Shown: positions 22,333-30,916 of the stretch, piece by piece | Layout: each line of letters starts with the position of its first letter | Position numbering within the stretch: position 1 is the first letter of the stretch | Virus record (IMG/VR): IMGVR_UViG_3300034024_000092 | Location: 1-48,511 of that record | Strand: one strand, 5' to 3' | Origin: a virus | Length of the DNA: 48,511 nucleotides | Position numbers and translations under genes: made by a program | The notes under the pieces: generated by a model | What the model saw: only the letters and a program-made list of their open reading frames with translations | Databases searched by the model: none | What the model was told of the DNA's origin: nothing

Positions 22333-22770
22333 TTGCCCGCCCTCGAAAACGCTCGCCACGAACGGTTCGCCCAGGAGTTGGCGAAGGGCTCAAGCCAGTC
22401 AGAAGCCTATCGCACCGCAGGCTACAGCGGCGTCAGTTCAGTACTGGAAGCTGGCGCCTCGCGCTTGGTCAGAAATGTTAAGGTCGCCGACCGTGTCGCT
22501 GACCTGAAGGCGCGGGCGGCAGAACGGGCTGAGATCAGCGTCGCCAGCGTGACCAAGCGCCTCCTCGCAATCGCCACCAAGGCTGAGGCGAAGGAGGACG
22601 CGCCTATGCTCCAAGTGGCACGAGCGAGCCTAATGGACGCGGCAAACCTGAACGGCCTCGTCATCGAGAAGGGCGAGTACGACTTCAAGCACACCGTCCT
22701 CGGCGTCACCTACGTCGCGCCGACCGAACCGGCCGAGCCGAGCGACGAGGACTACGAGACGCAGGGATGA
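22333..22770 (+). CDS. terS: Terminase small subunit (TTG start)
   Basis: A 145-aa protein. ARHERFAQELAKGSSQSEA, AYRTAGYSGVSSVLEAGA and LVRNVKVADRVADLKARAAE are the HTH and helical core of Terminase_2 small subunits, which recognise phage DNA for packaging. No ATG or GTG lies near the expected start; TTG 22333 has a strong AGGAGG 6 nt upstream. ATGA overlap with the large subunit gene. Confidence 0.87.
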   Translation: MPALENARHERFAQELAKGSSQSEAYRTAGYSGVSSVLEAGASRLVRNVKVADRVADLKARAAERAEISVASVTKRLLAIATKAEAKEDAPMLQVARASLMDAANLNGLVIEKGEYDFKHTVLGVTYVAPTEPAEPSDEDYETQG

Positions 22771-24005
22771 TCTTCGAGCCGATCGCGGCCTTCCGGTTCC
22801 TGACCGAGAAGCCGCTGGGCTCATACCGCTACCGGGCGGCCTTCGGGGGGCGCGGCTCTGCGAAGTCGTGGGAGTTCGTGAACGCGGCCATCTTCCACGC
22901 CGTGACCACGCCGCGGCTTCGGGTCGTCTTCCTCCGGGAAATCATGGCGAACCTGAAGGAGTCGTCGCTGGAGTTGGTCCGCAACAGGCTTGAGCACTAC
23001 GGGCTCCTCGGCACCTACTTCCGCGAGGTCGACGGCACTTTCCTTGGCCTCGGCGGCCAGAAGATCATGTTCATCGGCCTTTGGAAGAGCGGCAAGCCCG
23101 AGGGGATCAAGTCTCTGGAGGGCGCAGGTCTCACCATCCTTGAGGAAGCGCAGGAAGCCCGGCAGGCCTCGTTGGACGTGCTGATGCCGACCATTCTCCG
23201 CACCGCCATCTCGGAGCTCTGGGCCATCTGGAACCCCAAGCTGGCGACCGACCCGATCGATGTGTTCTTCCGCGGCCCGGTGAAGCCAAAGGGCGCCGTC
23301 GTCAGGAAGATCAACTACGATCAGAACCCGCACTTCCCGGAGGCTCTCCGGGAGCTGATGGCTCTGGACTATCTGAAGGACAAGCTGCGGGCCGCGTGGA
23401 TATGGCTTGGCGGCTACATGCCGTCGGTTCAAGGCGCGATCTGGAACCGCGCCAACCTCGATGAAGCCTGGCGACAAGGCCGAATGGCCAGCGAGGGCGA
23501 CTTGAAGCGGGTCGTGATCGGCGTCGACCCATCCGGCGGCGGAGATGACGTCGGGATTGTCGTGGCGGCCGAGTACGGCGACGGCGCGATCATCCTTGAG
23601 GACGCGACCTGCCCGGCCACTAGCCCTATGGCATGGGCTACCGAGGTCGCTAAAGCCGCAGATCGTTGGAACGCGGACTGCGTCGTTGCCGAGAAGAACT
23701 TCGGCGGCGACATGGTCGAGAGCACCCTTCGGGCGGCTGGCGTCAAGACACGCGTGGTCATGGTGACTGCCAGCCGGGGCAAGTCCGTCCGGGCCGAACC
23801 CGTGGCGGCCCTCTACGACCAGAACCGCATCCGCCACCGCGAGCAGTTCCCGCTAATGGAGGCCGAGATGCTCAGCACGACACCGGCCGGCTATCAGGGC
23901 GATGAATCGCCGAACCGCATGGACGCCCTCGTCTGGGCTGTGACTGAGCTGAAGCTGGGCGAGGAATCCACCGTCGCCATGTTCCTGAAGAGCCGGCACC
24001 GCTGA
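22767..24005 (+). CDS. terL: Terminase large subunit (PBSX-like)
   Basis: A 412-aa packaging motor and nuclease. Walker A GGRGSAKS (27-34), Walker B LTILEEA (Glu126-127), and nuclease acidic residues Asp254 (IGVDPSGGGDD), Glu309 (VVAEKNF) and Asp386 (NRMDALVWA). Length and motifs fit the PBSX family terminases. It cuts and translocates DNA into the prohead through the portal encoded next. Confidence 0.96.
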   Translation: MIFEPIAAFRFLTEKPLGSYRYRAAFGGRGSAKSWEFVNAAIFHAVTTPRLRVVFLREIMANLKESSLELVRNRLEHYGLLGTYFREVDGTFLGLGGQKIMFIGLWKSGKPEGIKSLEGAGLTILEEAQEARQASLDVLMPTILRTAISELWAIWNPKLATDPIDVFFRGPVKPKGAVVRKINYDQNPHFPEALRELMALDYLKDKLRAAWIWLGGYMPSVQGAIWNRANLDEAWRQGRMASEGDLKRVVIGVDPSGGGDDVGIVVAAEYGDGAIILEDATCPATSPMAWATEVAKAADRWNADCVVAEKNFGGDMVESTLRAAGVKTRVVMVTASRGKSVRAEPVAALYDQNRIRHREQFPLMEAEMLSTTPAGYQGDESPNRMDALVWAVTELKLGEESTVAMFLKSRHR

Positions 24006-25387
24006 TGAGCGCGCGCCAAGGGCTGCTGAACCGGGCCACCCGAACGCTGGTCGGGATGTTCCCTGGCTTCTTCCCGGGCGCGAAACACAACCATGCAGCC
24101 GACTTCGGCTACCCGGACACCGTCGATTTCGGCACCGCCTTTCATGCCTACTGCCGCTATCCTCTGGCCACAGCAGCGGTGGACAAGACGATCGGCAAGA
24201 CGTGGGAGGACAACCCCTTCCTGCAGGAGTTCCAGCGGGACGGGACTGTCTCTGGCGACCAAGGTGAGACGAAGCTTGAGGCAGAGATCCGCAAGCGCTT
24301 TGCTGACCTGCGGGTCTGGCAGCACATGGCGGAGGCGGACGGCCGTTCGCTGGTCGGCTCCTACTCCGGTCTCATCTTGCGCCTCGCAGACGATCAGCCG
24401 TTCAGCGCGCCGGTCACGACGGTTCGCGGCGGACTCCTCGGACTGGTCGAGGTCATCCCTGCCTGGGAAGGCCAGCTTTCGGTCAGCGAGTGGGATCAGG
24501 ACCAGCGGTCCGAGACCTACGGCCGGCCGAAGATGTATGCCTTCGCCGAGTCGGCAGTCGGCGACAGCAAGGCCCCGCGACAGTTCAACGTCCACCCCGA
24601 CCGCGTCATCATCTGGTCGGCCGACGGCACCCTGAACGGCCGGTCCGCGCTGGAGCCCGGTTACAACGCCCTCCTCGACATGGAAAAGATCAGGGGCGGC
24701 GGTGGCGAGGGCTTCTGGAAGAACGCCAAGTCGGGCCTGAGCCTCCAGATCGACAAGGACGCCAAGATCGATGACATGGCCCGCGCCATGAACATTCCGG
24801 TGGCCGAGGTGGTCGATAAGATCGATGAGCAGGTGAAGGACTTCAACGCCGGCTTCGACGCCTCGATGCTGCTGCAGGGCATCACCGCCACGCCTATGCA
24901 AGTCACCCTGCCCTCGCCCGAGCACTTCTTCGCCGTGGCCCTCCAATCGTTCGCGGCCACCTTCTCGGCCCCTCTGAAGATCCTCGTCGGCTCCCAGACA
25001 GGAGAGCGCGCCTCGACCGAGGACGCCGCCGAGTGGAACAAGGTCAACATGGGGCGGCGCACCAACCGCGTGATCCCGACCATCATGACGTTCGTCCAGC
25101 GGCTGGAGCGTTTCGGCATCCTGAAGCCGGCGGACTGGTTCGTAAGCTGGTCTGACCTGACCGAAGCCTCCATGGGCGACAAGATCGACCGGGCCGTGAA
25201 GATGGCCGACGTCAACTCCAAGATGGGTGAGGAGATCGTCTTCACCGGAGACGACATTCGAAGCGCCGTCGGCATGGAGCCGCTGTCCGACGCCGAGCGG
25301 TATCGCGACGACCCCGACGAAGACGAAGAGACCGACGCCATGGGCGACGTGGTCGAGACCGAGGTCGAGCCGGCGAAAGCCGCCTGA
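24005..25387 (+). CDS. Portal protein (DUF1073 type)
   Basis: A 460-aa portal, the dodecameric channel at the capsid vertex. DUF1073-family features are FGTAFHAYCRYPLATAAVD, WQHMAEADGRSLVGSYSGLI, HPDRVIIWSADGTLNG, ALQSFAATFSAPLKILVGSQ and GERASTEDAAEWNKV. The acidic C-terminus is typical. The start overlaps the terminase stop (TGATG). Pfam has renamed this domain after an anti-CBASS protein; nothing here suggests that second function. Confidence 0.92.
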   Translation: MSARQGLLNRATRTLVGMFPGFFPGAKHNHAADFGYPDTVDFGTAFHAYCRYPLATAAVDKTIGKTWEDNPFLQEFQRDGTVSGDQGETKLEAEIRKRFADLRVWQHMAEADGRSLVGSYSGLILRLADDQPFSAPVTTVRGGLLGLVEVIPAWEGQLSVSEWDQDQRSETYGRPKMYAFAESAVGDSKAPRQFNVHPDRVIIWSADGTLNGRSALEPGYNALLDMEKIRGGGGEGFWKNAKSGLSLQIDKDAKIDDMARAMNIPVAEVVDKIDEQVKDFNAGFDASMLLQGITATPMQVTLPSPEHFFAVALQSFAATFSAPLKILVGSQTGERASTEDAAEWNKVNMGRRTNRVIPTIMTFVQRLERFGILKPADWFVSWSDLTEASMGDKIDRAVKMADVNSKMGEEIVFTGDDIRSAVGMEPLSDAERYRDDPDEDEETDAMGDVVETEVEPAKAA

Positions 25388-25416
25388 TCCACCCCAACAA
25401 TCGAAGGAGGCCGCCC

Positions 25417-26604
25417 ATGCTCGATTGCATGAACGCCCGCACGTTCGTCGTGAACAAGGGCGTGGCCGCTGGCGACCAGGTCCGGGTAAACATCCGGACC
25501 CTGGCCAACTCGGCAGCGATCCGGCGGGAGAAGCGCAACGGCCGCGACGTGGTCATCGTCCCCTCGGCCACCCTCCCTGACGATGTTGTGATGAATGACA
25601 TCCTCTACCCGGCCACTGAGATCGCGAAGTCCTTCAAGACCCTTGAGCGCACCCCGGCCCCGCTCGGCCATCCCAGGATCAACGGCAAGTTCCTGTCCGC
25701 CCGCGACCCCGAGGGCATCAACGGCCATTACATCGGGGCGTGGAACGAGAACGTCCGCCAAGAGAAGGGCCGCGTCCTTCTCGACAAGGTCATCGACATC
25801 GAGTTCGCCAATCAGTCGGAAGGCGGCAAGCGCGTCCTCGCGGCCATTGAGGCCTCTTCCCCGATCCACACATCAACCGGCCTATTGGCCGTCATGGACG
25901 CCGCGAATGGCGACGTTCCCTACAAATTCACCGCTCGCGACATCGAGTTCGACCACGACGCCATACTGCTTGACGAGGATGGCGCGGCCACTCCCGATCA
26001 GGGCGTCGGCATGATGGTCAACTCTGCGGGCAAAGAGATCGGCGTCATCAACAGCACCCTCACCGAGGATGCTGAACGTGGGGTCGATTGGGCGCTGGAT
26101 CACCTCGCCCAGGCTCTGGACCGGCGCGAACGTGCGTCGTGGCTGGAGCGCGTCAAAACCGCCCTTATCGAGGCCCTGAAAGGCTCCGAGCGGGTCCCCT
26201 CTGAACAGCAAAACAAGGACGCTGACATGACTGTCTCGAAAGAACAGTTCGATGCGCTGTCCGGCGAGGTGAAGACCCTCTCGGAAAGCGTTGCGAACAT
26301 CGGCACGACCATCGGCACTTCGGTGGCCGAAGCCGTCGCCAATGCCCTGAAGCCGGTCACCGACCAGCTGACGGCCAACGCCGCCGACCAGAAGGCCAAG
26401 GACGACGCCGAACAGGCCGAGTTGGTCGGCAAGGTCGTCGCCGCCAACCTCCTGGACGAAGACACCGCCAAGGAGCTCACGCTCAACGCCCTGCGCAAGC
26501 TGGCCCCGAAGGGTGAGCCCGGCAAGGCGGCCCCGCTGGCCAACGCCTTCCGTCCCGGCGACCAGAAGCCTTCCTTCCAACTGCCCAAGGCGGAGGTGAA
26601 GTAA
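25417..26604 (+). CDS. Prohead protease/scaffold (DUF2213-like)
   Basis: A 395-aa protein with AAGGAGG 6 nt before ATG 25417. The N-terminal two thirds (TLPDDVVMNDILYPATEIAK, RTPAPLGHPRINGKFLSARD, SSPIHTSTGLLAVMDAANGD, ARDIEFDHDAILLDEDG) match the DUF2213/prohead protease type with His and Ser residues fit for a serine protease. The C-terminal part from about residue 271 is a helical scaffold-like region (SKEQFDALSGEVKTLSESV). An internal start may make the scaffold alone. Confidence 0.85.
   Translation: MLDCMNARTFVVNKGVAAGDQVRVNIRTLANSAAIRREKRNGRDVVIVPSATLPDDVVMNDILYPATEIAKSFKTLERTPAPLGHPRINGKFLSARDPEGINGHYIGAWNENVRQEKGRVLLDKVIDIEFANQSEGGKRVLAAIEASSPIHTSTGLLAVMDAANGDVPYKFTARDIEFDHDAILLDEDGAATPDQGVGMMVNSAGKEIGVINSTLTEDAERGVDWALDHLAQALDRRERASWLERVKTALIEALKGSERVPSEQQNKDADMTVSKEQFDALSGEVKTLSESVANIGTTIGTSVAEAVANALKPVTDQLTANAADQKAKDDAEQAELVGKVVAANLLDEDTAKELTLNALRKLAPKGEPGKAAPLANAFRPGDQKPSFQLPKAEVK
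26227..26604 (+). other. Possible nested scaffold (internal start)
   Basis: ATG 26227 has AAGGA at 26215-26219 and opens exactly at the scaffold-like region (MTVSKEQFDALSGEVKTL). This is the arrangement of lambda C and Nu3. It would give a 125-aa coiled-coil scaffold. Confidence 0.45.
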
Positions 26605-26605
26605 G

Positions 26606-27067
26606 ATGGCCCGCTTCAACAAGATTTTTGCCGGCCCGGTGACGCAGGTCACCCCGCAGGTCCGCGAGGCCCCCGCCGCCGATGGCAACATCAAGCCCGG
26701 CAACCTCATCGTTCTGTCCTCGGGCAACTTCACCCGCGCCGGCGCCTCGACCATTGGCAAGGTCTGGATCGCGCAGGACAACTATCTGGCCGGCAAGGGC
26801 ACCGATGACGCCTACGCCTCTGGTGATGTCGTGATCGGGATGGAGCTGCTCGACGAGCAGTTCTTCAACGGCCGCGTCGCCACCGGCGTGAACATCTCCG
26901 CCGTGGGCACCGCCCTGACCCCGGGCGCCAACGGCACCTTGGCCATCGCCTCCACCTCGGACCTGGTGATCGGGTACGCCGAGGAAATCTACAACAACGC
27001 CTCTGGCAGCGATCAACTCGTGCGGTTCCGTGCCGCCACGAACGGTCAGCTGACCGCCGCCTCGTAA
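26606..27067 (+). CDS. Capsid decoration protein
   Basis: A 153-aa protein between protease/scaffold and capsid genes. It has a Gly/Thr-rich beta pattern (GNLIVLSSGNFTRAGAST, GKGTDDAYASGDVVIGMELL) like lambda gpD-type or bacteriophage head-stabilising proteins. Position and length fit; the family is inferred mostly from context. Confidence 0.75.
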   Translation: MARFNKIFAGPVTQVTPQVREAPAADGNIKPGNLIVLSSGNFTRAGASTIGKVWIAQDNYLAGKGTDDAYASGDVVIGMELLDEQFFNGRVATGVNISAVGTALTPGANGTLAIASTSDLVIGYAEEIYNNASGSDQLVRFRAATNGQLTAAS

Positions 27068-27080
27068 GGGAGATCAGACG

Positions 27081-28157
27081 ATGCGCTATTTCGACGATCA
27101 GCTCGTCGCCAACTCCCGTCCTCACCAGCAATGGTGGGGCGAGGTCAGCATGGCGCGTGAGCATTTCCACCGCACCGAAGACGCCCATGCGGCGCTCTAC
27201 GGCAACGTCTCCGGTGTGGCCGTCAACGCCTCGATACTGCCGCGCGATGCGTGGTTGGATCTGGACACCATCACCCGCACCGTCCTCCGGGACGACGGCG
27301 GGGAGGTGTTCATGGCTGACCTGATGGCGCTGGCCAAGCCGGTCAATATCGGCAAGCTGGTCCACATGACCCGCGTGGCCTCGGACGCCAACAACCCCGT
27401 CATCCGCTCGATGACCGGTCAGGTCGCTGTTCCCATGGATAAGGTGACTTACGACTATCGCGGCGCTCCGGTCCCGATCTTCTCGGCCGGCTACGGGCGT
27501 GAGTGGCGGGAGTGGAACACCCTTCGCTCCGAAAACTTCGACGCCCTGGCCGACGATCAGGAGGCCGCGCTGGACAAGCTCAAGCGCAACCAGGCCGACT
27601 ATGTGCTGGACGGAGACGCGGCCATCACCTTCCAGGGCTATGGCGCGAAGGGCATCCGCACCTCCACCTACTCCAAGGCGATCAACCTGGGGACGGCCGG
27701 CGGCGGCGCGAACATCGACCTTACCTCGGCGGCGACCACGTCCGATGCGATCGATGCGTTCTTCACCCAGACCCTAGGCGCCATGCTCGACGCCAACCTG
27801 GTGACGGGCAAGGTCAACATCTACGTGTCGCCCGAGATCGGCCGGAACCTGGACCGCCCCTATTCGGGCGCCAGCGGGTTCAAGAACGGAACCCTGCTGC
27901 AACACCTGCTGACGAACCGCCGCATCGGCAAGATCGATGTGACGTTCAAGCTGTCGGGCAACCAGTTCTTCGGCTTCGTGCCTCGGCCCGAGTTCATCCG
28001 GCCGATCGTCGGCATGGCTGTGAACACCACGGCCATGGCTCGCCCCAACCCCACGGACAACTATCAGTTCCTGGTGATGGGCGCGCTCGGCATCGACATC
28101 CGGGCCGACGTGAACGGCAAGTCGGGCGTGTTCTACAGCACCGACATCGACAGCTAA
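27081..28157 (+). CDS. Major capsid protein
   Basis: A 358-aa protein following the decoration gene. ALAKPVNIGKLVHMTRVASD, VPIFSAGYGREWREWNTLR, DYVLDGDAAITFQGYGAKGI and NPTDNYQFLVMGALGIDIRA fit the HK97-fold capsid proteins paired with DUF1073 portals (DUF6260-like). A strong hairpin follows the gene. Expected to be the most abundant virion protein. Confidence 0.88.
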   Translation: MRYFDDQLVANSRPHQQWWGEVSMAREHFHRTEDAHAALYGNVSGVAVNASILPRDAWLDLDTITRTVLRDDGGEVFMADLMALAKPVNIGKLVHMTRVASDANNPVIRSMTGQVAVPMDKVTYDYRGAPVPIFSAGYGREWREWNTLRSENFDALADDQEAALDKLKRNQADYVLDGDAAITFQGYGAKGIRTSTYSKAINLGTAGGGANIDLTSAATTSDAIDAFFTQTLGAMLDANLVTGKVNIYVSPEIGRNLDRPYSGASGFKNGTLLQHLLTNRRIGKIDVTFKLSGNQFFGFVPRPEFIRPIVGMAVNTTAMARPNPTDNYQFLVMGALGIDIRADVNGKSGVFYSTDIDS

Positions 28158-28165
28158 CCGGCGGG

Positions 28166-28196
28166 GGCCTCGGCTTCGGCCGAGGCCTTCTCCTCT
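28166..28196 (+). terminator. UUCG-loop hairpin after capsid gene
   Basis: GGCCTCGGC, loop TTCG, GCCGAGGCC (28166-28187) followed by TTCTCCTCTT. A perfect 9-bp GC-rich stem with a UUCG tetraloop and a mixed T tail. It may end some capsid transcripts or protect their 3' ends. Confidence 0.75.
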
Positions 28197-28212
28197 TGAG
28201 AAGGAGCGCACC

Positions 28213-28533
28213 ATGCGCATCGAAATCACCGCCGGCGGGATCTACGACTCCAACGGCAAGGAAATCCCCGTCGGCACCGAGCTGACGGTCAAGGAAGAGC
28301 CGGTAGCCTGGTCGGGCCGCTATCGCGTGGTCTCGTCCGGCAAGGGCAAGACCGCCGTCACCAACCCCGCTGACGGCGCTCTGAAGGCCGAGCATCACGG
28401 CGGCGGCAAGTTCAACATCACTAAGGGCGAGGAAGTGCTGCTGAGCGGTATGACCAAGGCTGACGCCGACGCCTTCAATGATCTGTCGGACGAGGACAAA
28501 GCCGCGTTTGTGGCCGATCAGAAGAAGGCCTGA
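28213..28533 (+). CDS. Hypothetical head-module protein (106 aa)
   Basis: GAAGGAG precedes ATG 28213. IEITAGGIYDSNGKEIPVGT then VAWSGRYRVVSSGKGKTAV suggest a beta-rich N-terminal domain; the C-terminus (SGMTKADADAFNDLSDED) is helical and acidic. Located between capsid and connector genes. No family recognised. Confidence 0.72.
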   Translation: MRIEITAGGIYDSNGKEIPVGTELTVKEEPVAWSGRYRVVSSGKGKTAVTNPADGALKAEHHGGGKFNITKGEEVLLSGMTKADADAFNDLSDEDKAAFVADQKKA

Positions 28534-28537
28534 TCCG

Positions 28538-28957
28538 GTGGCCCGAGGGAGCGATGAAGGCTACGAGGCATGGATGACCCTCCGGGGTCACGCCCTGCCC
28601 ACCGGCGCTCCCTCGGCAGCCATCCTGCGCCGGCGCGCGACCGACTACATCGACGCGACCTACGGAGCGCGCCTGATCGGCGACCAGACGACCGATCCTC
28701 TGCTCACGGCGCTGGAGACGGCGACATACGCCGCAGCCTGGCACGAAGCGCACAACCCCAGCTCGCTGTCCGTGGCCGTGGCGCAGGCCGGGGCGGTGAA
28801 GCGGAAAAAGATCGAGGGGCTGGAGAAGGAGTTCTTCGAGGGGACAGGAGACGCTGTGGCCGACGCTACCGTGCGTCTGACGTTGGTCGAGGGTCTGCTT
28901 GCCCCGTACCTGCGGCCCATGACCTCGTCTGGCCCCTATCTCTGGGCGGTTGGCTGA
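28538..28957 (+). CDS. Head-tail connector, DnaT_2-like
   Basis: A 139-aa protein. GTG 28538 is chosen because the frame has no other suitable start and AGAAGG lies upstream. GAPSAAILRRRATDYIDATY, LLTALETATYAAAWHEAH and KRKKIEGLEKEFFEG are typical of the head-tail connector family annotated as DnaT-like. It should close the portal ring after packaging. Confidence 0.78.
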   Translation: MARGSDEGYEAWMTLRGHALPTGAPSAAILRRRATDYIDATYGARLIGDQTTDPLLTALETATYAAAWHEAHNPSSLSVAVAQAGAVKRKKIEGLEKEFFEGTGDAVADATVRLTLVEGLLAPYLRPMTSSGPYLWAVG

Positions 28958-28958
28958 C

Positions 28959-29216
28959 ATGAACGCCTGTGTCATCCTTCAGCCCGTGAGCGACGCCCCT
29001 AATCCGCGCCTGACCGCGCACCGGATGCCGATGGCGCTCGCCAACGAGACGTTCAGCGACATGATCACGTCTGCCGAACTGCTCCAGAAGGCGGTCATCA
29101 ACGACCAGCCAGAGACTGAGCTCCAGCGGCTACGCGACACCGCCAAGGCGCAGTTCGAGGCCTATCTGGACCTCATGGAAATGGCTGCGGTCCACGTCCG
29201 AGCTCTGAAGCCCTAG
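28959..29216 (+). CDS. Hypothetical head-module protein (85 aa)
   Basis: ATG 28959 preferred; TTG 28950 would overlap the connector stop by 8 nt. The protein is mostly helical (ITSAELLQKAVINDQPETEL, AQFEAYLDLMEMAAVHVRAL). No family recognised. Confidence 0.7.
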   Translation: MNACVILQPVSDAPNPRLTAHRMPMALANETFSDMITSAELLQKAVINDQPETELQRLRDTAKAQFEAYLDLMEMAAVHVRALKP

Positions 29217-29220
29217 ACCG

Positions 29221-30243
29221 ATGGCAATCCGACCGGACCAGCGGCGGCTCTTCCGGGAGCTGGCGGCGAAGTTCGGCCCCGAGGTCGCCAGAGCCTTCAT
29301 TCAGGCCATCAACGAACTGAAGGCAGGCGTAGAGCTCCAGCGGTTGGAGAACGCCGTCCGTCGCGGCGATCTGCAGGACGCCATCGACGCTCTGCACATC
29401 GACCGAGCGGCCTTCCTCCCGCTGGAGAACAAGATCATCGAGGCCTATGAGGCTGGCGGACAAGGGGCTGCGGCATCCATGCCGAGGTCCGTATCGGTTG
29501 GCTATCGCTTCGACCCCGGCAATCAGCGCGCCGCGTCATGGATCCAGCGCCACGCCGCGACACTGATCACGGGCCTGTTTGAAAATGAGGTCGCCCAGGC
29601 CCGAACACATCTTGCCGCTGGCATGGCCCGAGGGGCTTCCCCACGCGCCGTCGCGTTGGACCTGGTCGGGCGGATCAGTCGAGTCACCGGCAGCCGGGAG
29701 GGCGGACTGATCGGCCTGTCCGGGCCGCAGCGGGAGGCGGTGGAGGCCGCGCGGGCGGAAATCGCATCCGGCGACCCTGCCGGCCTTCGAAACTACCTGA
29801 CACGCAAACGCCGCGACCGGCGTTTCGACAAGACCGTTCAGACGGCCATCAAGCAGGGCGGCAGCATCCCCGCTGACACCGCCCGGAACATGATCACCCG
29901 CTACACCGCAAGGTTGGTCCAGCTCCGAGGCGAGGTCATCGCCCGCACGGAGGGGCTGCCGGCCATCCGGGCGGCCAAGCGCGAGGCCTATCAGCAGTTG
30001 GTGGACGACGGTCGGATCGACGGACGCTCCATCGTCAGGGGATGGCACACCATTCGTGACGGCCGCGAACGGGACACGCACGGCGACATGAACGGGCAGA
30101 GGGTGCGCGGGCTCGACCAGCCGTTCACCAGCCCCAGCGGGGCGCGGATGCGCTACCCGGGTGACACGAGCCTCGGGGCGCCGGCGTCAGAGACCATCTC
30201 CTGCCGATGCGACGAGAGCATCTACATCCGGCCCGTGGAGTGA
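29221..30243 (+). CDS. Minor head protein (SPP1 gp7/Mu F-like)
   Basis: A 340-aa protein with the phage head morphogenesis signature: VIARTEGLPAIRAAKREAY, GWHTIRDGRERDTHGDMNG, YPGDTSLGAPASETISCRC. The N-terminal half is helical. These proteins bind the portal in the prohead and help DNA packaging or ejection. Confidence 0.88.
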   Translation: MAIRPDQRRLFRELAAKFGPEVARAFIQAINELKAGVELQRLENAVRRGDLQDAIDALHIDRAAFLPLENKIIEAYEAGGQGAAASMPRSVSVGYRFDPGNQRAASWIQRHAATLITGLFENEVAQARTHLAAGMARGASPRAVALDLVGRISRVTGSREGGLIGLSGPQREAVEAARAEIASGDPAGLRNYLTRKRRDRRFDKTVQTAIKQGGSIPADTARNMITRYTARLVQLRGEVIARTEGLPAIRAAKREAYQQLVDDGRIDGRSIVRGWHTIRDGRERDTHGDMNGQRVRGLDQPFTSPSGARMRYPGDTSLGAPASETISCRCDESIYIRPVE

Positions 30244-30246
30244 TTG

Positions 30247-30621
30247 ATGAGCATCATCACGGGCGTCGCCGCTGAGGCGCTGGCGGACTTCGGAGACGAT
30301 TTCGAAGAGGGCATCCTGATCATACGCAGTGACCGCATCCCAGATGGTCAAGGCGGCTACACCTACGACAGTTTGGCTGAGCACCCCTGCAAGGTGCTGG
30401 TGACAAACTACAGCGACCTCCGCCGCCAAGCTCTCGGTATCCCAGCCACAGACCGGCTGGTGCTGGTTTTAGGGGCGAGCCTTCCGGCTGGGGTCATCCC
30501 CGCCAACGGGCATAAGATTACAGCCTCTGACCCAGCCAAGGCTTTGGCGCCCGCCACCTTCGACGTGATCGCCATCACAGGAGACCCGGCAGCAGCTATC
30601 TACAAGCTTCAGGCCCGCTAG
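30247..30621 (+). CDS. Head completion/head-tail joining protein
   Basis: A 125-aa or slightly shorter protein (ATG 30247; TTG 30244 possible). Features are RSDRIPDGQGGYTYDSLAEH, CKVLVTNYSDLRRQALGIPA and PATFDVIAITGDPAAAIYKL. Context between minor head and HK97-gp10-like genes suggests a head-tail joining role. Its end overlaps a convergent minus-strand gene by 4 nt. Confidence 0.7.
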   Translation: MSIITGVAAEALADFGDDFEEGILIIRSDRIPDGQGGYTYDSLAEHPCKVLVTNYSDLRRQALGIPATDRLVLVLGASLPAGVIPANGHKITASDPAKALAPATFDVIAITGDPAAAIYKLQAR

Positions 30622-30890
30622 ACTCCAGCGACCCGTTTCGCGATGTTATCGAACCGCCGATTGAGCGCGTCCACAGCGTGGCCCCAAATCCGATCTGATA
30701 CCTCGTCTATCGGCCGATCAACGTTTTGAAGCGACCCCAACACAGTGGCTCGCATTCGGCGCACCCTATCGACCGGATCAACAGGGTCTGCATTCAGGGC
30801 AGCTATCGTCAAAAGCCCAGTCACTAGCTCCTCAAGCGCGATTATACGCCCCTGCAAGAGCTCAAGATGTTCTTCGGTGGCCTTGTCCAT
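30618..30890 (-). CDS. Minus-strand hypothetical gene within late operon
   Basis: A 90-aa helical protein (ATEEHLELLQGRIIALEELV, VGLRRMRATV-like basic middle, HAVDALNRRFDNIAKRVAG). It runs against the late genes, filling an otherwise gene-free gap of 295 bp, and the DNA looks less GC-rich than its neighbours. No clear ribosome binding site. A moron or regulatory insertion is likely; an antisense RNA is an alternative. Confidence 0.6.
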   Translation of the reverse strand: MDKATEEHLELLQGRIIALEELVTGLLTIAALNADPVDPVDRVRRMRATVLGSLQNVDRPIDEVSDRIWGHAVDALNRRFDNIAKRVAGV

Positions 30891-30916
30891 GTGCTGAGCA
30901 TAGCAGGAGCAGACCC

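Noticed and set aside
22821-23837. Long minus-strand frame over the large terminase gene
   Set aside because: Antisense shadow of a gene with all terminase motifs; no ribosome binding site or domain.
24005-25387. Anti-CBASS function for the DUF1073 protein
   Set aside because: The family name refers to a different fused domain; length, motifs and position fit a portal.
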